Under the pieces are notes generated by a model. It did not search any database and was not told where the DNA came from. It saw only the letters and a list, made by a program, of their open reading frames with translations. From positions 124,001 to 188,000 of the forward strand of contig JBAWZV010000001.1 in the NCBI GenBank assembly GCA_037142875.1: DNA of 64,000 nt, in the 5' to 3' direction. Positions 25,119 through 33,981 of the stretch are shown in pieces (the stretch's first letter is position 1; each line of letters opens with the position of its first letter). The DNA comes from PALSA-600 sp037142875 (GTDB lineage Bacteria > Actinomycetota > Thermoleophilia > Gaiellales > Gaiellaceae). The position numbers were made by a program, and so were the translations under genes.

Positions 25119-27190
25119 CCGCCTGCCGAGAACGTAAACCGGGAGAAGTGGATCCCGAGGCGCCGCAGATCACCGTGCCCGGGAACCCTCGTCGGTGAGA
25201 CCGTGTACCGGGTCTCGCATCGCCGACCGTTCCCGACCACCGGAACGGTGATCCAACGCGAGCCGTGCACGCCGAACGACCGGCCACCGACACGGACGAC
25301 CTGCGACTCGGGAAAGAGGCTCGGGTCCTGCTGGACGAACACCTTGACCGTCCCACCCGCGCAGCGATACCGCGTGTAGGTGACGTCCGGCCCCGACCAC
25401 GTGTCCGGATAGATGCCGGTGCTCGTGGCGGCGATGCGGACAGGCCCTTCGATCCGAAGCAGCACGAGGCGCCGCGCCACGTCCTGAGCCACGACCGCTC
25501 CTGCAACCTGGACCGCAGCGCTCGTGAACACGTAGTCGGCCGAGCCGGCACCGAGCAGCTCGCCGCTCGCCGGGTCGATGTGCACCGTCGTTGCCGGGAG
25601 ACGGCCGGGAGCGCCGGTCACCGTGTCGAGCTCGTAGACCCGGTGGACGCTGCGATTGAAGAACTCGTTTGTCCAGAGCAGGAACGGATCGTTCGTGTCG
25701 CCCCACCAGACGACCGTGACATCCGCCGTCGTTCCGACTGCACGATCGATCCAGTCCGGCCGGGGATTCGTCGTGCCGCCGAAGAGCGCATTGACGGAGT
25801 TATGGCGCCACCCGCCATGCGCGTTTCGCTCGACTGTCCAGAGCGTGAAGCCGAACCAGACCGCGACGACCGCCGGCAGTGCGAGCGCCCATCTCGCCGG
25901 AACAAGAAGGAACGCAACGGCGAGGAGGGCAGCCGCAATCACGACCACCGCCCGCACCTGGCCGAGCGTGATCACCGTGTCCTGGAGCGTCCACAGCGGC
26001 AGGAAGGCCAGCGTGTCAGCTGACGCGTTGCCGTTGATCAGATCCCGGTACGGCACGACGGCGACCAGTGCGACGGCCGCCCCTGCCACCACCACGACCG
26101 GCCAACGGCGAGGCAACCCGGTCTCGATCCACGCAAGCAGTGCGATCAGGAACAGCGGGACGACGTAGAAGAGGTTGCGCTCCTCGATCCGGCTGACATC
26201 GGGCAGCGACGCGAACGTCGCGACCTCGAGCACGAACACGACCGTGACGGTGACTGCCGCTGCCATGAAGACGCGGAGCGGCTCGGGGAGCCGGCGACCG
26301 AGCAGCGCGAGCACGACGAAGGCCACGAGCGGGATAACCCCGACGTAGAGCGCGATCTCCCCGACGTGGTAGGCGATCCACTTCAGCACGACCCCGGGCG
26401 AGTAGTGATCGCTCGCCACGCCCTGGTAGGAGCCGAGCTGTCGCTGCCCCCGCACCTGCTGGACGACGTAGTACCCCACAACTGCGGTGGCGAGCAGGCC
26501 GTACATGAACCACCAGGCGGCGATGCCGCGCAGCGAGGCGCGGCGGTACCAGAGGAGCAGCGGCGGGGCGAGCACCGCGGCGCCAAGAAACCCGATCGCC
26601 TGAACTCTCGTCTCGTACGCCACGCCGATCGCGGCCAGCAACACGACCTGGCGCGTCCGGGTTGGGTGCTCGAGAACACGCACGAGGGCAAGCACGACGA
26701 GCAGGAACAACGGGTAGAAGAGGTTCTCGGTCATCAGCACGCCGGTGTAAGCCATCGACGGCACCGCGACGGTCAGCACGGCCGCGACGAGCGCAAGCCG
26801 ACGGGAGACGACGCGACGCGCAAGAAGGTAGGCCGGAATCGCAGCGAGCGACATCGCGAACGCGTTGATCCCCTTGGCCGCCGCGTAGGCGTCTGGAACC
26901 CCCGCGAAGAGGCGGTAGGAGACCGAGAGAAGCATCGGGTACAACGGTCCGACATCGACGCCCGTGCCGCCACGGATGAGAAGGTGGCCGTTGTCGGCAA
27001 ACCCCCGAGCGAGGTCCGACCAGATCAGCTCGTCGATCATGATCCAGGGCGCAACGACCTGGTGCGCGATCCCATCTGCGATCAACGTCGAACAGGCGAC
27101 GATCGCGGCAAGCAGCACCCCGGTCGGCGTGCGCCGTACGAGTCCGGCCGCGTCAGTTCGCAGCCGTCGGCGGGACGCGCCTTCACCCAC
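25115..27190 (-). CDS. Polytopic glycosyltransferase-like membrane protein
   Basis: This protein of about 691 aa has some 11-12 hydrophobic spans through residue 440 and a large soluble C-terminal region (about 450-691). The first loop carries acidic residues in APWIMIDELIWSDLARGFAD, like the DE-containing loop of GT-C enzymes that use polyprenyl-phosphate sugars. GTG at 27190 overlaps the methyltransferase stop by 8 nt, so the two are co-translated. The C-terminal domain looks beta-rich (a sugar-binding-like module) and is of unknown role. Transfer of a sugar to a surface polymer is inferred from topology. Confidence 0.72.
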   Translation of the reverse strand: MGEGASRRRLRTDAAGLVRRTPTGVLLAAIVACSTLIADGIAHQVVAPWIMIDELIWSDLARGFADNGHLLIRGGTGVDVGPLYPMLLSVSYRLFAGVPDAYAAAKGINAFAMSLAAIPAYLLARRVVSRRLALVAAVLTVAVPSMAYTGVLMTENLFYPLFLLVVLALVRVLEHPTRTRQVVLLAAIGVAYETRVQAIGFLGAAVLAPPLLLWYRRASLRGIAAWWFMYGLLATAVVGYYVVQQVRGQRQLGSYQGVASDHYSPGVVLKWIAYHVGEIALYVGVIPLVAFVVLALLGRRLPEPLRVFMAAAVTVTVVFVLEVATFASLPDVSRIEERNLFYVVPLFLIALLAWIETGLPRRWPVVVVAGAAVALVAVVPYRDLINGNASADTLAFLPLWTLQDTVITLGQVRAVVVIAAALLAVAFLLVPARWALALPAVVAVWFGFTLWTVERNAHGGWRHNSVNALFGGTTNPRPDWIDRAVGTTADVTVVWWGDTNDPFLLWTNEFFNRSVHRVYELDTVTGAPGRLPATTVHIDPASGELLGAGSADYVFTSAAVQVAGAVVAQDVARRLVLLRIEGPVRIAATSTGIYPDTWSGPDVTYTRYRCAGGTVKVFVQQDPSLFPESQVVRVGGRSFGVHGSRWITVPVVGNGRRCETRYTVSPTRVPGHGDLRRLGIHFSRFTFSAGG

Positions 27191-28004
27191 GCAGGCGGCT
27201 CCGCAACCACTGCTCGTTCGGGACGACCTTGCCCTCGTCCATCTGCAGCCAGGGGAAGAGCTCGTCTGGGAGAGTCGGCTTGAACACCGCAAACGCAAAC
27301 AGGTTCGCCTGGCTCGGGAAGACCCGCACGATCGCCCAGAGGATCGGACCGAGCACCTTCAGGCCCATGCTCCAGATCGGGTTGAACCGTCGCGCCAGGA
27401 CGGATGCCGGAATCTCAAGCGCCCGACGGTAGACGAACCGGTTGTGACCGAGCGGCGCGGCAGAGGCAATCGTCTTCTCGATCTCACGCTCCGTCCAGCG
27501 GTAGACGTAGTTCGGCACCGGGGTGTTTCGCACCCCGGCGGCGGTGTAGTCGTGCGCCGCGACGGCGGAGATCTCGTAGTCCTCGGCCGCGCCGACAACC
27601 ACGGCGACGCGCATCAGGAACGAGTCGTAGCTCTCGATCGCGAGCAGCCCAACGCGCGCCACCCGGTACATCTCGAGGAGCGCAGCGTGGGGAGACGCGC
27701 AGTGATGGAGGCCGGCACAGACCACCACGAAGTCGAAGCTGTCGTCCGGATAGTCAAGGCGCTCGGCGTCCTGGAAGCTCCAGCCGTAGGGCGCGAAGCG
27801 GTCGGATCCGTCCGGCACGTCGATGTTCGAGATCGTGACATCCGTGAACCCGGTGTTGAGAAACGCCGTGCGGTCAGCAGCCCCGCCGGCCACGACCAGA
27901 ATCCGCATCTCACGGTCGATCAGGCCCTGAGCGAGAAGCTGTTCGAGAGTCTGCGGGTAGAAGTCGCTCCGCTCTCCTGGGGAGCTCGTCTCCACGGCGC
28001 GCAT
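27183..28004 (-). CDS. Class I SAM-dependent methyltransferase
   Basis: This 273-aa protein has a Methyltransf_11-type core. ILVVAGGAADRTAFLNTG (34-51) is the glycine-rich SAM loop, ISNIDVPDGSDRF follows as the acidic strand, and YPDDSFDFVVVCAGLHHCASP (89-109) is the post-I motif and catalytic face. The rest, including MGLKVLGPILWAIVRVF, is amphipathic and may contact membrane or lipid substrate. It is the first gene of a two-gene unit with the GT-C-like protein, which suggests modification of a glycan or lipid. Confidence 0.85.
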   Translation of the reverse strand: MRAVETSSPGERSDFYPQTLEQLLAQGLIDREMRILVVAGGAADRTAFLNTGFTDVTISNIDVPDGSDRFAPYGWSFQDAERLDYPDDSFDFVVVCAGLHHCASPHAALLEMYRVARVGLLAIESYDSFLMRVAVVVGAAEDYEISAVAAHDYTAAGVRNTPVPNYVYRWTEREIEKTIASAAPLGHNRFVYRRALEIPASVLARRFNPIWSMGLKVLGPILWAIVRVFPSQANLFAFAVFKPTLPDELFPWLQMDEGKVVPNEQWLRSRLRG

Positions 28005-28089
28005 GCTAGATGGTCACCGCCCTTGCGTCCGGGGTGACACCACGGAGACACATGATCAGTGCGCGTCATCGACGAGCAGGAGGACAGGA

Positions 28090-28332
28090 TCAGAGCAGCG
28101 CCGACGTCGCGGCCGCGAGCTCACGATCGCGATCCGTGACACCACCGGACGAGTGTGTCCACCAGCGCACCGTGACGCGGCGGTAGCGGATGACGATGTC
28201 GGGGTGGTGATTTGCCACTTCCGCAAGCTCCGCGACGGCATTCACGAACGTGATCGCGGCAGGGAACCCTTCGAACGTGAACTCGCGCTCGAGTGCCAGG
28301 TCGACCTCCTGCCAATCTTCGACCGCGGCCAC
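28090..28332 (-). CDS. 4a-hydroxytetrahydrobiopterin dehydratase (pterin carbinolamine dehydratase)
   Basis: This 80-aa protein keeps the whole PCD core: REFTFEGFPAAITFVNAVAELAEVANHHPDIVIRY (broken here for length at residues 15-49) carries the catalytic HHPD, followed by VTVRWWTH and GGVTDRD. It dehydrates 4a-hydroxypterin after aromatic hydroxylase turnover. It lacks about 15 residues at the N-terminus compared with the family, and no in-frame start lies upstream of GTG 28332. It lies 9 nt from the divergent CDP-alcohol transferase gene and close to folE. Confidence 0.88.
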   Translation of the reverse strand: MAAVEDWQEVDLALEREFTFEGFPAAITFVNAVAELAEVANHHPDIVIRYRRVTVRWWTHSSGGVTDRDRELAAATSALL

Positions 28333-28341
28333 GGACTCAGT

Positions 28342-29148
28342 ATGCCCTCTACGATCGGGGAGATGCCATCGTCCACGAGCCTCAGCGCCTCACGCAAGCC
28401 GCGGCCGTCCTACGAGCTTCTCTGCGAGCTCGTCTTCCGACCGCTCGCGCAGCTCGTCGTCCGCATGCTCCTCCCGCTCGGAGTCTCGCCCCCGGCGGTC
28501 GTGCTCGCGGCGACGGCCACAGGGCTCGCCGCCGCAGGTGAGCTCTGGCACGGCGACCTGATCGGCGCAGCGATCCTGCTCCAGCTCAAGACCGTGCTCG
28601 ACAACGCCGATGGACAGCTCGCGCGTGCGTCCGGCCGGGTCTCGGTCCTCGGCCGCTACCTGGACTCGGAGTCCGACCTGCTGATCAACACGGCGCTCTT
28701 TGCAGCCCTCGCGCACGTCACCGGCCGACCCGTTCTCGCTGGCGTCAGCTTCGTTGTCCTCACGCTGGTGCTCGGGATCGACTTCAACCTCGAGCGTCTG
28801 TACCGCCGTGAGAACGGCGAGAGCCCGGAGGCTCGGCCTGCCGCGAGCGGACTCGCCGGCGTCCTCGCGCGCATCTACGACGTCGTCTATGGGCCCCAGG
28901 ACCGCCTTGTCGAGTGGTTTGTCGAGATGCGGTTACGGCGTCTGCGCGCGACACCGGCCGCCCGGCGCGTCTACCACGACCGCGCAACGCTCCAGATCGT
29001 CGTCAACTTCGGGCTCTCAACCCAGCTCGCAGCGCTCGGCGCATGCCTGGCGCTCGGACAACCGGGGACATACCTCTGGATCGCGCTCGGCTGCGGTGCC
29101 GCTCTCCTCCCGCTCGAAATACGGCGTGAGCTGAGAGCTCGCACGTAG
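28342..29148 (+). CDS. CDP-alcohol phosphatidyltransferase family protein
   Basis: This 268-aa membrane enzyme has the exact CDP-alcohol signature D90-G91-x2-A94-R95-x8-G104-x3-D108-x3-D112, which binds metal and the CDP-diacylglycerol headgroup. About six hydrophobic spans surround it. The acceptor alcohol (inositol phosphate, glycerol phosphate or another polyol) cannot be told. ATG at 28342 and at 28363 are both possible; the second has GGGGAG immediately adjacent, too close for an ideal site. It is followed 35 nt later by folE. Confidence 0.85.
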   Translation: MPSTIGEMPSSTSLSASRKPRPSYELLCELVFRPLAQLVVRMLLPLGVSPPAVVLAATATGLAAAGELWHGDLIGAAILLQLKTVLDNADGQLARASGRVSVLGRYLDSESDLLINTALFAALAHVTGRPVLAGVSFVVLTLVLGIDFNLERLYRRENGESPEARPAASGLAGVLARIYDVVYGPQDRLVEWFVEMRLRRLRATPAARRVYHDRATLQIVVNFGLSTQLAALGACLALGQPGTYLWIALGCGAALLPLEIRRELRART

Positions 29149-29183
29149 GATGGGTGGACGCAGATACGCGAGAAGGAGCAGGT

Positions 29184-29858
29184 GTGGAGAAGCGATTCGT
29201 CCAGAACGGTAAGTCCGACAATGTGATCAAGCTCGGAGCAGCCGGTCGGCCGACGCCCTGGTCCGAGCTTCCGCCGCGAGAGATCGACCCGGAGGACTGG
29301 GATCGTTTCCGCGAGAACATCGGCGAGATCTTCGAGGCCTTCGGGCTGAACCTCGACACCCCGGGCACGCGCGACACGCCAGAGCGGCACCTCAAGGCGC
29401 TATTCGATGCGACCTCGGGGTACGAGGGTGACCCCAAGCTCCTGACGGCCTTCCCGGCCGAGAGCACCGGATCGGCCCAGTCGGGACTCAGTCAGATCAT
29501 CGAGGGCCCGATCTCGTTCTGCTGCCTCTGCGAGCACCACGCGCTGCCGTTCTACGGCGAGGCGCACATCGGCTACATCGCCGGCGAACGGATCATCGGG
29601 ATCTCGAAGCTCACGCGCCTCGTGCGGCTCTTCGGCCGCCGGTTCACGGTGCAGGAGCGCCTCGGTGAGCAGATCGCCGACACGCTCGGCGAGCTCGTCG
29701 ACCCGATCGGCGTCGCCGTTCACCTGAAGGCATCGCACCTCTGCACACAGATGCGCGGTGTCGAGGAGCACTCGCAGACGGTGACGACGTTCTGGCGGGG
29801 CACCTACGACGACCCTGACCTCCGGCGCGAGTTCCTGGCCGAAGTCCGCAGCCACTGA
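29184..29858 (+). CDS. folE: GTP cyclohydrolase I
   Basis: This 224-aa enzyme converts GTP to dihydroneopterin triphosphate, the first step of folate or biopterin synthesis. The Zn ligands C116, H119 and C187 have the same spacing as C110, H113 and C181 of E. coli FolE. GISKLTRLV, QERLGEQIAD and EEHSQTVT are also standard. GTG at 29184 has AAGGAG 5 nt upstream, so the longer frame from 29154 was not used. The last gene of the pterin group ends 181 aa-coding units later; the next gene, an SDR, starts 4 nt after this stop. Confidence 0.95.
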   Translation: MEKRFVQNGKSDNVIKLGAAGRPTPWSELPPREIDPEDWDRFRENIGEIFEAFGLNLDTPGTRDTPERHLKALFDATSGYEGDPKLLTAFPAESTGSAQSGLSQIIEGPISFCCLCEHHALPFYGEAHIGYIAGERIIGISKLTRLVRLFGRRFTVQERLGEQIADTLGELVDPIGVAVHLKASHLCTQMRGVEEHSQTVTTFWRGTYDDPDLRREFLAEVRSH

Positions 29859-29862
29859 CGCG

Positions 29863-30531
29863 ATGACCCAGGTCACGCTCGTCTGCGGCAGCGGCGGGGC
29901 GCTCGGCAGCTCGCTCGTCGAGACCATGCTCACGCGGGGGGACGATGTCGTCGCGGTCGACCGCACACCCGGAGGCGACGTGCAGCCGCGGCTCCAACAC
30001 GAGACAGTCGATCTGACATCCGCCGACGAGGTCAACGCTCTCTGGGAGAGGCTCGCTGCCGCAGGACGAACCCCCCGGTGGGTCGTCAATGCGGTCGGGG
30101 GTTTCCGCCCCGGCACCGTTGCCGACTCCGATCCGGCGTCACTGAGGTTCATGGAGGATCTGAACCTCGGCACCGCCTGGTGGTCGTGCGCTGCGGCCGC
30201 CCGTCACCTCGTAGGCGGAGGGGCCGTCGTGAACATCGCGTCGCGGACGGCCGTCGCGGGGGGCGTGGGTTCTGCCCCCTATGCGGTCGCAAAGGCAGGG
30301 GTCGTTCACCTGACCGAGGTCATAGCAGGCGAGGTCGCAGAGCGACGCATCCGTGTCAATGCGGTGCTCCCGTCGGTGATCGATACGCCGGCAAACCGTG
30401 CGTCAATGACCGCCGAGCAGATGCAGGGAGCCGTCGCCCCCCACGACATCGCCTCCGTCGTGAGCTTTCTCCTAAGCGACGCAGCCGCCGCAGTCACCGG
30501 CGCGATCATCCCCGTCTACGGCTTCGCGTGA
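29863..30531 (+). CDS. SDR oxidoreductase, dihydropteridine-reductase-like
   Basis: This 222-aa short-chain dehydrogenase has GSGGALGSS (9-17) for NAD(P), VVNAVGGF near 73-80, SRTAVAGG and the active-site YAVAKAG near 141-147. The GGALGSS loop with a short core resembles quinonoid dihydropteridine reductase. Position between folE and a RibD-C reductase, with a pterin dehydratase nearby, makes pterin reduction a reasonable inference, but SDR substrates are hard to predict. The next gene starts inside its stop codon (GTGA). Confidence 0.82.
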   Translation: MTQVTLVCGSGGALGSSLVETMLTRGDDVVAVDRTPGGDVQPRLQHETVDLTSADEVNALWERLAAAGRTPRWVVNAVGGFRPGTVADSDPASLRFMEDLNLGTAWWSCAAAARHLVGGGAVVNIASRTAVAGGVGSAPYAVAKAGVVHLTEVIAGEVAERRIRVNAVLPSVIDTPANRASMTAEQMQGAVAPHDIASVVSFLLSDAAAAVTGAIIPVYGFA

Positions 30532-31346
30532 GCACCGATCTCCCCCCACTCGAGCTCCTCTTCGAGGAGCCCGGACTGCCAACCTTCCCGCTCCCCGACG
30601 CCCTCGCCGCAGCCTACGGCGGGAGTCTCGGCCTCGAGGAGCCGTGCTTCTTCGCCAACTTCGTCGCAACCGTCGACGGGATCGTTGCGATCCCGTCCAT
30701 CGCGGGGTCGAACAAGCTCATTGCGGCAGCAAGCGCGACCGACCGGTTCGTCATGGGGCTCCTCCGTGCCTGCGCAGACGTGCTCGTGATCGGCTCCGGA
30801 ACGCTCACAGCGTCGCCTCGCTCGGTCTGGACCGCCGACCAGGCATACCCGGACGCGGCCGACGACTTCCGTGAGCTCCGCCGTCGGCTCGGCCGCGAGG
30901 AGCAGCTCGCGGTCGCCGTGCTGTCGGCGAGCGGAGCCGTCGACCCGCATCACCCCGCCTTTGCTGCCGGTGCGACGCTTGTCACGACGGACGCTGGAGC
31001 GCAACGGCTCTCGGGCGCGCTCCCGACCGCCCAGCTCGTCTCGCTCGGTGAGAGCCTCGACGTCGCCGCGGCGACCGAGCTGCTCCGCGCACGCGGGCAC
31101 CGGTCAATCCTCTCGGAGGGCGGCCCGACCGTCTTCGGCTCACTCCTCGCCGCCGGTGTCGTTGACGAGCTGTTCCTGACGGTGTCGCCACTCATCGCAG
31201 GTCGCACGCCGCTCGACCCAAGGCTCGGCCTCGTCGAGGATGCAGACCTGCTCCCCGAGCCGCCCCGAACGCGGCTCGTCGGGCTGCGCCGCGACGGCTC
31301 ACATCTGTTCCTCCGCTATCGCGTCGTGACAGAGGACGCAGGATGA
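30528..31346 (+). CDS. RibD C-terminal / dihydrofolate-reductase-family protein
   Basis: This 272-aa protein has a DHFR-like fold of the RibD-C type, with NFVATVDGIVA near 44-54, a dinucleotide-contact segment VMGLLRACADVLVIGSGTL near 75-93 and the C-terminal ILSEGGPTVFGSLLAAGVVDE near 189-209. The reading frame was taken from GTG 30528, overlapping the SDR stop. Family members reduce pyrimidine- or pterin-like substrates with NADPH. Coupling to folE and an SDR suggests a pterin substrate. Confidence 0.83.
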   Translation: MSTDLPPLELLFEEPGLPTFPLPDALAAAYGGSLGLEEPCFFANFVATVDGIVAIPSIAGSNKLIAAASATDRFVMGLLRACADVLVIGSGTLTASPRSVWTADQAYPDAADDFRELRRRLGREEQLAVAVLSASGAVDPHHPAFAAGATLVTTDAGAQRLSGALPTAQLVSLGESLDVAAATELLRARGHRSILSEGGPTVFGSLLAAGVVDELFLTVSPLIAGRTPLDPRLGLVEDADLLPEPPRTRLVGLRRDGSHLFLRYRVVTEDAG

Positions 31347-32947
31347 GCCACACCCTCGGTCGCACCGGCCGGCAGGCAGCGCTGAACACCGTTGTCGCCG
31401 GCGGGCTCGCCGCCGGGCTGCTCTGGTTCGGGCCGCCCGGAACCGACCTTGCGGCGCACGTCTTCCAGCTCAACATCTTCGCCCACCACGGCTTCACCCT
31501 CTGGACGAACTACTGGTACGCGGGGCGCTACACCTTCGTCGGGTACAGCCTTCTCTACTACCCCCTCGCAGCCCTGCTCGGCATCAAGGTCGTCGCGTTG
31601 CTGAGTGTTGCGACCGCAAGCACGGCGTTCACCGTCCTCGCGCGGCGGACGTGGGGCGAATCGACACTGTGGTCGACCCGCCTGTTCGCCGTCGTCGCAG
31701 CCGGATCCGTGCTGACGGCTGCGTTTCCATACGGCCTGGGCCTCGCACTCGCGTTGTGGGCGCTGACCGCGCTCGGCAGGCGGCGGTTCGCCCTCTTCGG
31801 CGTGCTGATGATGCTCAGCTTCGCCGCGAGCCCGCTTGCCTTCCTGTTCCTGATGGTGATCCTGGCGGCACTTGCGGCTACCCAGTCGCGCGTCGCGATC
31901 GTGAAGCCGGCTGCGCTGACAGCGGCAACGCTCACCGTCGGTCTGCTCCTCTGGCGCCTCTTTCCCGACCATGGTCGGTTTCCGTTTGGCACCTCAGAGT
32001 TGCTCGCCGCTCTCGTCTTTTGCGCGTTCGGTGCCGTCTACACGTGGCACGTCGAACGCGCACGGATCCTGCGGGCCATCTTCACGATCTACGGCGCCCT
32101 GTGCATGGTCGCCTACCTGGTGCCGACCGGCCTCGGGGAGAACGTCGCGAGACTCCGCTACGTCGCACTGCCGATCATCGCCCTGACCCTCTCGCTGCGA
32201 CGGTGGCGTCCTCTTCCCGTCTCGGTCGTCGCATTCGTGCTCGCCCTGTCCTGGAACGTGATGCCGATCGCCTACAGCCTCCTCCGCAGCACCCAGGACG
32301 CGTCGTCGTCGAAGGCCTACTGGCAGCCGGCACTTCGCTACCTCCACGGCGAGCTGTCACCTTCCTACCGAGTCGAGGTGGTCGGCACGACCGGGCACTG
32401 GGAGGCCGCGTACTTCGCAGGCGCGCGGATTCCGATCGTGCGCGGATGGTTCCGCCAGGACGACTTCCCGCAGAACGAGATCCTCTACGACCCCTTCGGA
32501 TCGCCCTCGTACGTCCGTTGGCTGCACGGACTCGGCGTTCGCTACGTCGTGCTCAGCGATGCCACTCCGGACTACAGCTCACGGGTCGAGGCGGAGCTGC
32601 TCGCGAGCGGCCGATCCGGACTCCAGGTCGTCCAGCAGCTCCCGCATCTCACCATCTTCTCTGTCCCGGACGCTCGCTCGATCGTCACCGGCCCAGGCCA
32701 TCCCCGCGTCGACGCCCTGGGTGACAGCACGCTCACGCTCACGCTCGATCGACCCGGGACGTACCGGATCGCGATGAGCTACACGCCGTACCTCGCGGCG
32801 CCGGGTACCTGTATCACCGAGACGAGCGGAGGGCTGATCGAGCTTCACGCCCGGAAGGCCGGGAATGTCCGGCTCGCGTTCGCCGTCACACCAAGCCGTG
32901 CGTTCGCCGCGCTCGCCGGGACGACGACGTCCTGTCCCGAGCGCTAG
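31343..32947 (+). CDS. Polytopic membrane protein, glycosyltransferase-like
   Basis: This 534-aa protein carries about nine membrane spans up to residue 315 and a soluble C-terminal half. The first loop after span 1 (GPPGTDLAAHVFQLNIFAHH) has the acidic/histidine pattern of GT-C enzymes or related 6-pyruvoyl-tetrahydropterin-synthase-associated membrane proteins. The start ATG overlaps the RibD-C stop (ATGA), so it is co-translated with the pterin genes even though its topology suggests surface polysaccharide work. I do not recognise a specific family. Confidence 0.65.
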   Translation: MSHTLGRTGRQAALNTVVAGGLAAGLLWFGPPGTDLAAHVFQLNIFAHHGFTLWTNYWYAGRYTFVGYSLLYYPLAALLGIKVVALLSVATASTAFTVLARRTWGESTLWSTRLFAVVAAGSVLTAAFPYGLGLALALWALTALGRRRFALFGVLMMLSFAASPLAFLFLMVILAALAATQSRVAIVKPAALTAATLTVGLLLWRLFPDHGRFPFGTSELLAALVFCAFGAVYTWHVERARILRAIFTIYGALCMVAYLVPTGLGENVARLRYVALPIIALTLSLRRWRPLPVSVVAFVLALSWNVMPIAYSLLRSTQDASSSKAYWQPALRYLHGELSPSYRVEVVGTTGHWEAAYFAGARIPIVRGWFRQDDFPQNEILYDPFGSPSYVRWLHGLGVRYVVLSDATPDYSSRVEAELLASGRSGLQVVQQLPHLTIFSVPDARSIVTGPGHPRVDALGDSTLTLTLDRPGTYRIAMSYTPYLAAPGTCITETSGGLIELHARKAGNVRLAFAVTPSRAFAALAGTTTSCPER

Positions 32948-32950
32948 GAC

Positions 32951-33979
32951 TCAGGACGAGCTGACGAGACGCGTACCGGTCGCCTTGAACGAGGCGACCG
33001 CCCGACCGCCGACCACGAGCCCGAGCTTCTCGAGCGACGCCTCGGTCACCTCTGCCGTGATCGGCCCGATCATCACCCGCACACGGTTGCCGATGTGGAC
33101 GAGCGACCGCACCTCACCGTCGATGACGTTCAGCGCCGAATCGACGTGGTGAGCGTGACCGACGGACACCTCCCACGGGTAGACAACGACACCCACCTCA
33201 CCGTCACCGGGGTCGGTGGAGTACACGGTCTCGCCTGAGGCGAGCGTGATCACCGTCAGGTCATCCTCGCGACGGTGCGCGACTCCGTGGAGAAGGTTTG
33301 CCCCGGTGAACGACGCAACGAACACGTCGGCCGGACGCGAGACGAGCTCCTGGGGTGAGGCGAGCTGTCGAAGCTGCCCATCGACGATCACCCCGACCCG
33401 ATCGGCCAGGGCCGCCGCATCCTCGTAGTCGTGCGTGACAAGAAGCGTCGGGAAGCCGAGCTCGCGGAGCAGCTCCTGGAGCTCACCGCGCACGGCGACC
33501 TTGGTGTGGGCGTCGAGCGCGGAGAGCGGCTCATCGAGGAGCAGCACTCCGGGATCTCGGGCGATCGCGCGCGCAAGCGCGACCCGCTGGCGCTCTCCAC
33601 CGGAGAGGTGTGTCGGGCGCGCATCCGCCAGGTGGGAGATCCGGAACCGCTCGAGCAGCTCGTCGACCCGCGCGCGTCCCCCATACGCCACGTTCTGGCG
33701 AACGGTCATGTGCGGGAAGAGCGCGTACTCCTGGAACACGAGGCCGACCCGGCGCTGATCCGGGCTGCGAGAGATCTTCGCCGCAGCGTCGAACCAGACC
33801 TCTTCTGCGAGCGTGATCCGTCCCGCCGTCGGCTTGACCAGGCCGGTGACGGCTCGCAGCACCGATGTCTTCCCCGCCCCGGATGGTCCGACGAGCGCAA
33901 CTGTCCCTGCGACCTCGAGCTCGATCTGGAGGTCGAACGACCGCAGCGGCACCCGGCAGTCGATCGAGAGCGTCGACAC
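32951..33979 (-). CDS. modC: Molybdate ABC transporter ATP-binding protein
   Basis: This 342-aa ATPase powers molybdate (or tungstate) uptake. Walker A GPSGAGKTS is at 31-39, the signature LSGGERQRVALARA near 125, and Walker B LLLDEPLSALD near 147. Residues about 265-335 form TOBE/Mop-like oxyanion-binding repeats (LVHIGNRVRVMIGPITAEVTE), as in ModC. GTG at 33979 follows the modB stop by 2 nt. The order modB-modC on the minus strand, plus a TOBE regulator upstream, gives a mod operon. Confidence 0.92.
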   Translation of the reverse strand: MSTLSIDCRVPLRSFDLQIELEVAGTVALVGPSGAGKTSVLRAVTGLVKPTAGRITLAEEVWFDAAAKISRSPDQRRVGLVFQEYALFPHMTVRQNVAYGGRARVDELLERFRISHLADARPTHLSGGERQRVALARAIARDPGVLLLDEPLSALDAHTKVAVRGELQELLRELGFPTLLVTHDYEDAAALADRVGVIVDGQLRQLASPQELVSRPADVFVASFTGANLLHGVAHRREDDLTVITLASGETVYSTDPGDGEVGVVVYPWEVSVGHAHHVDSALNVIDGEVRSLVHIGNRVRVMIGPITAEVTEASLEKLGLVVGGRAVASFKATGTRLVSSS

Positions 33980-33981
33980 GG

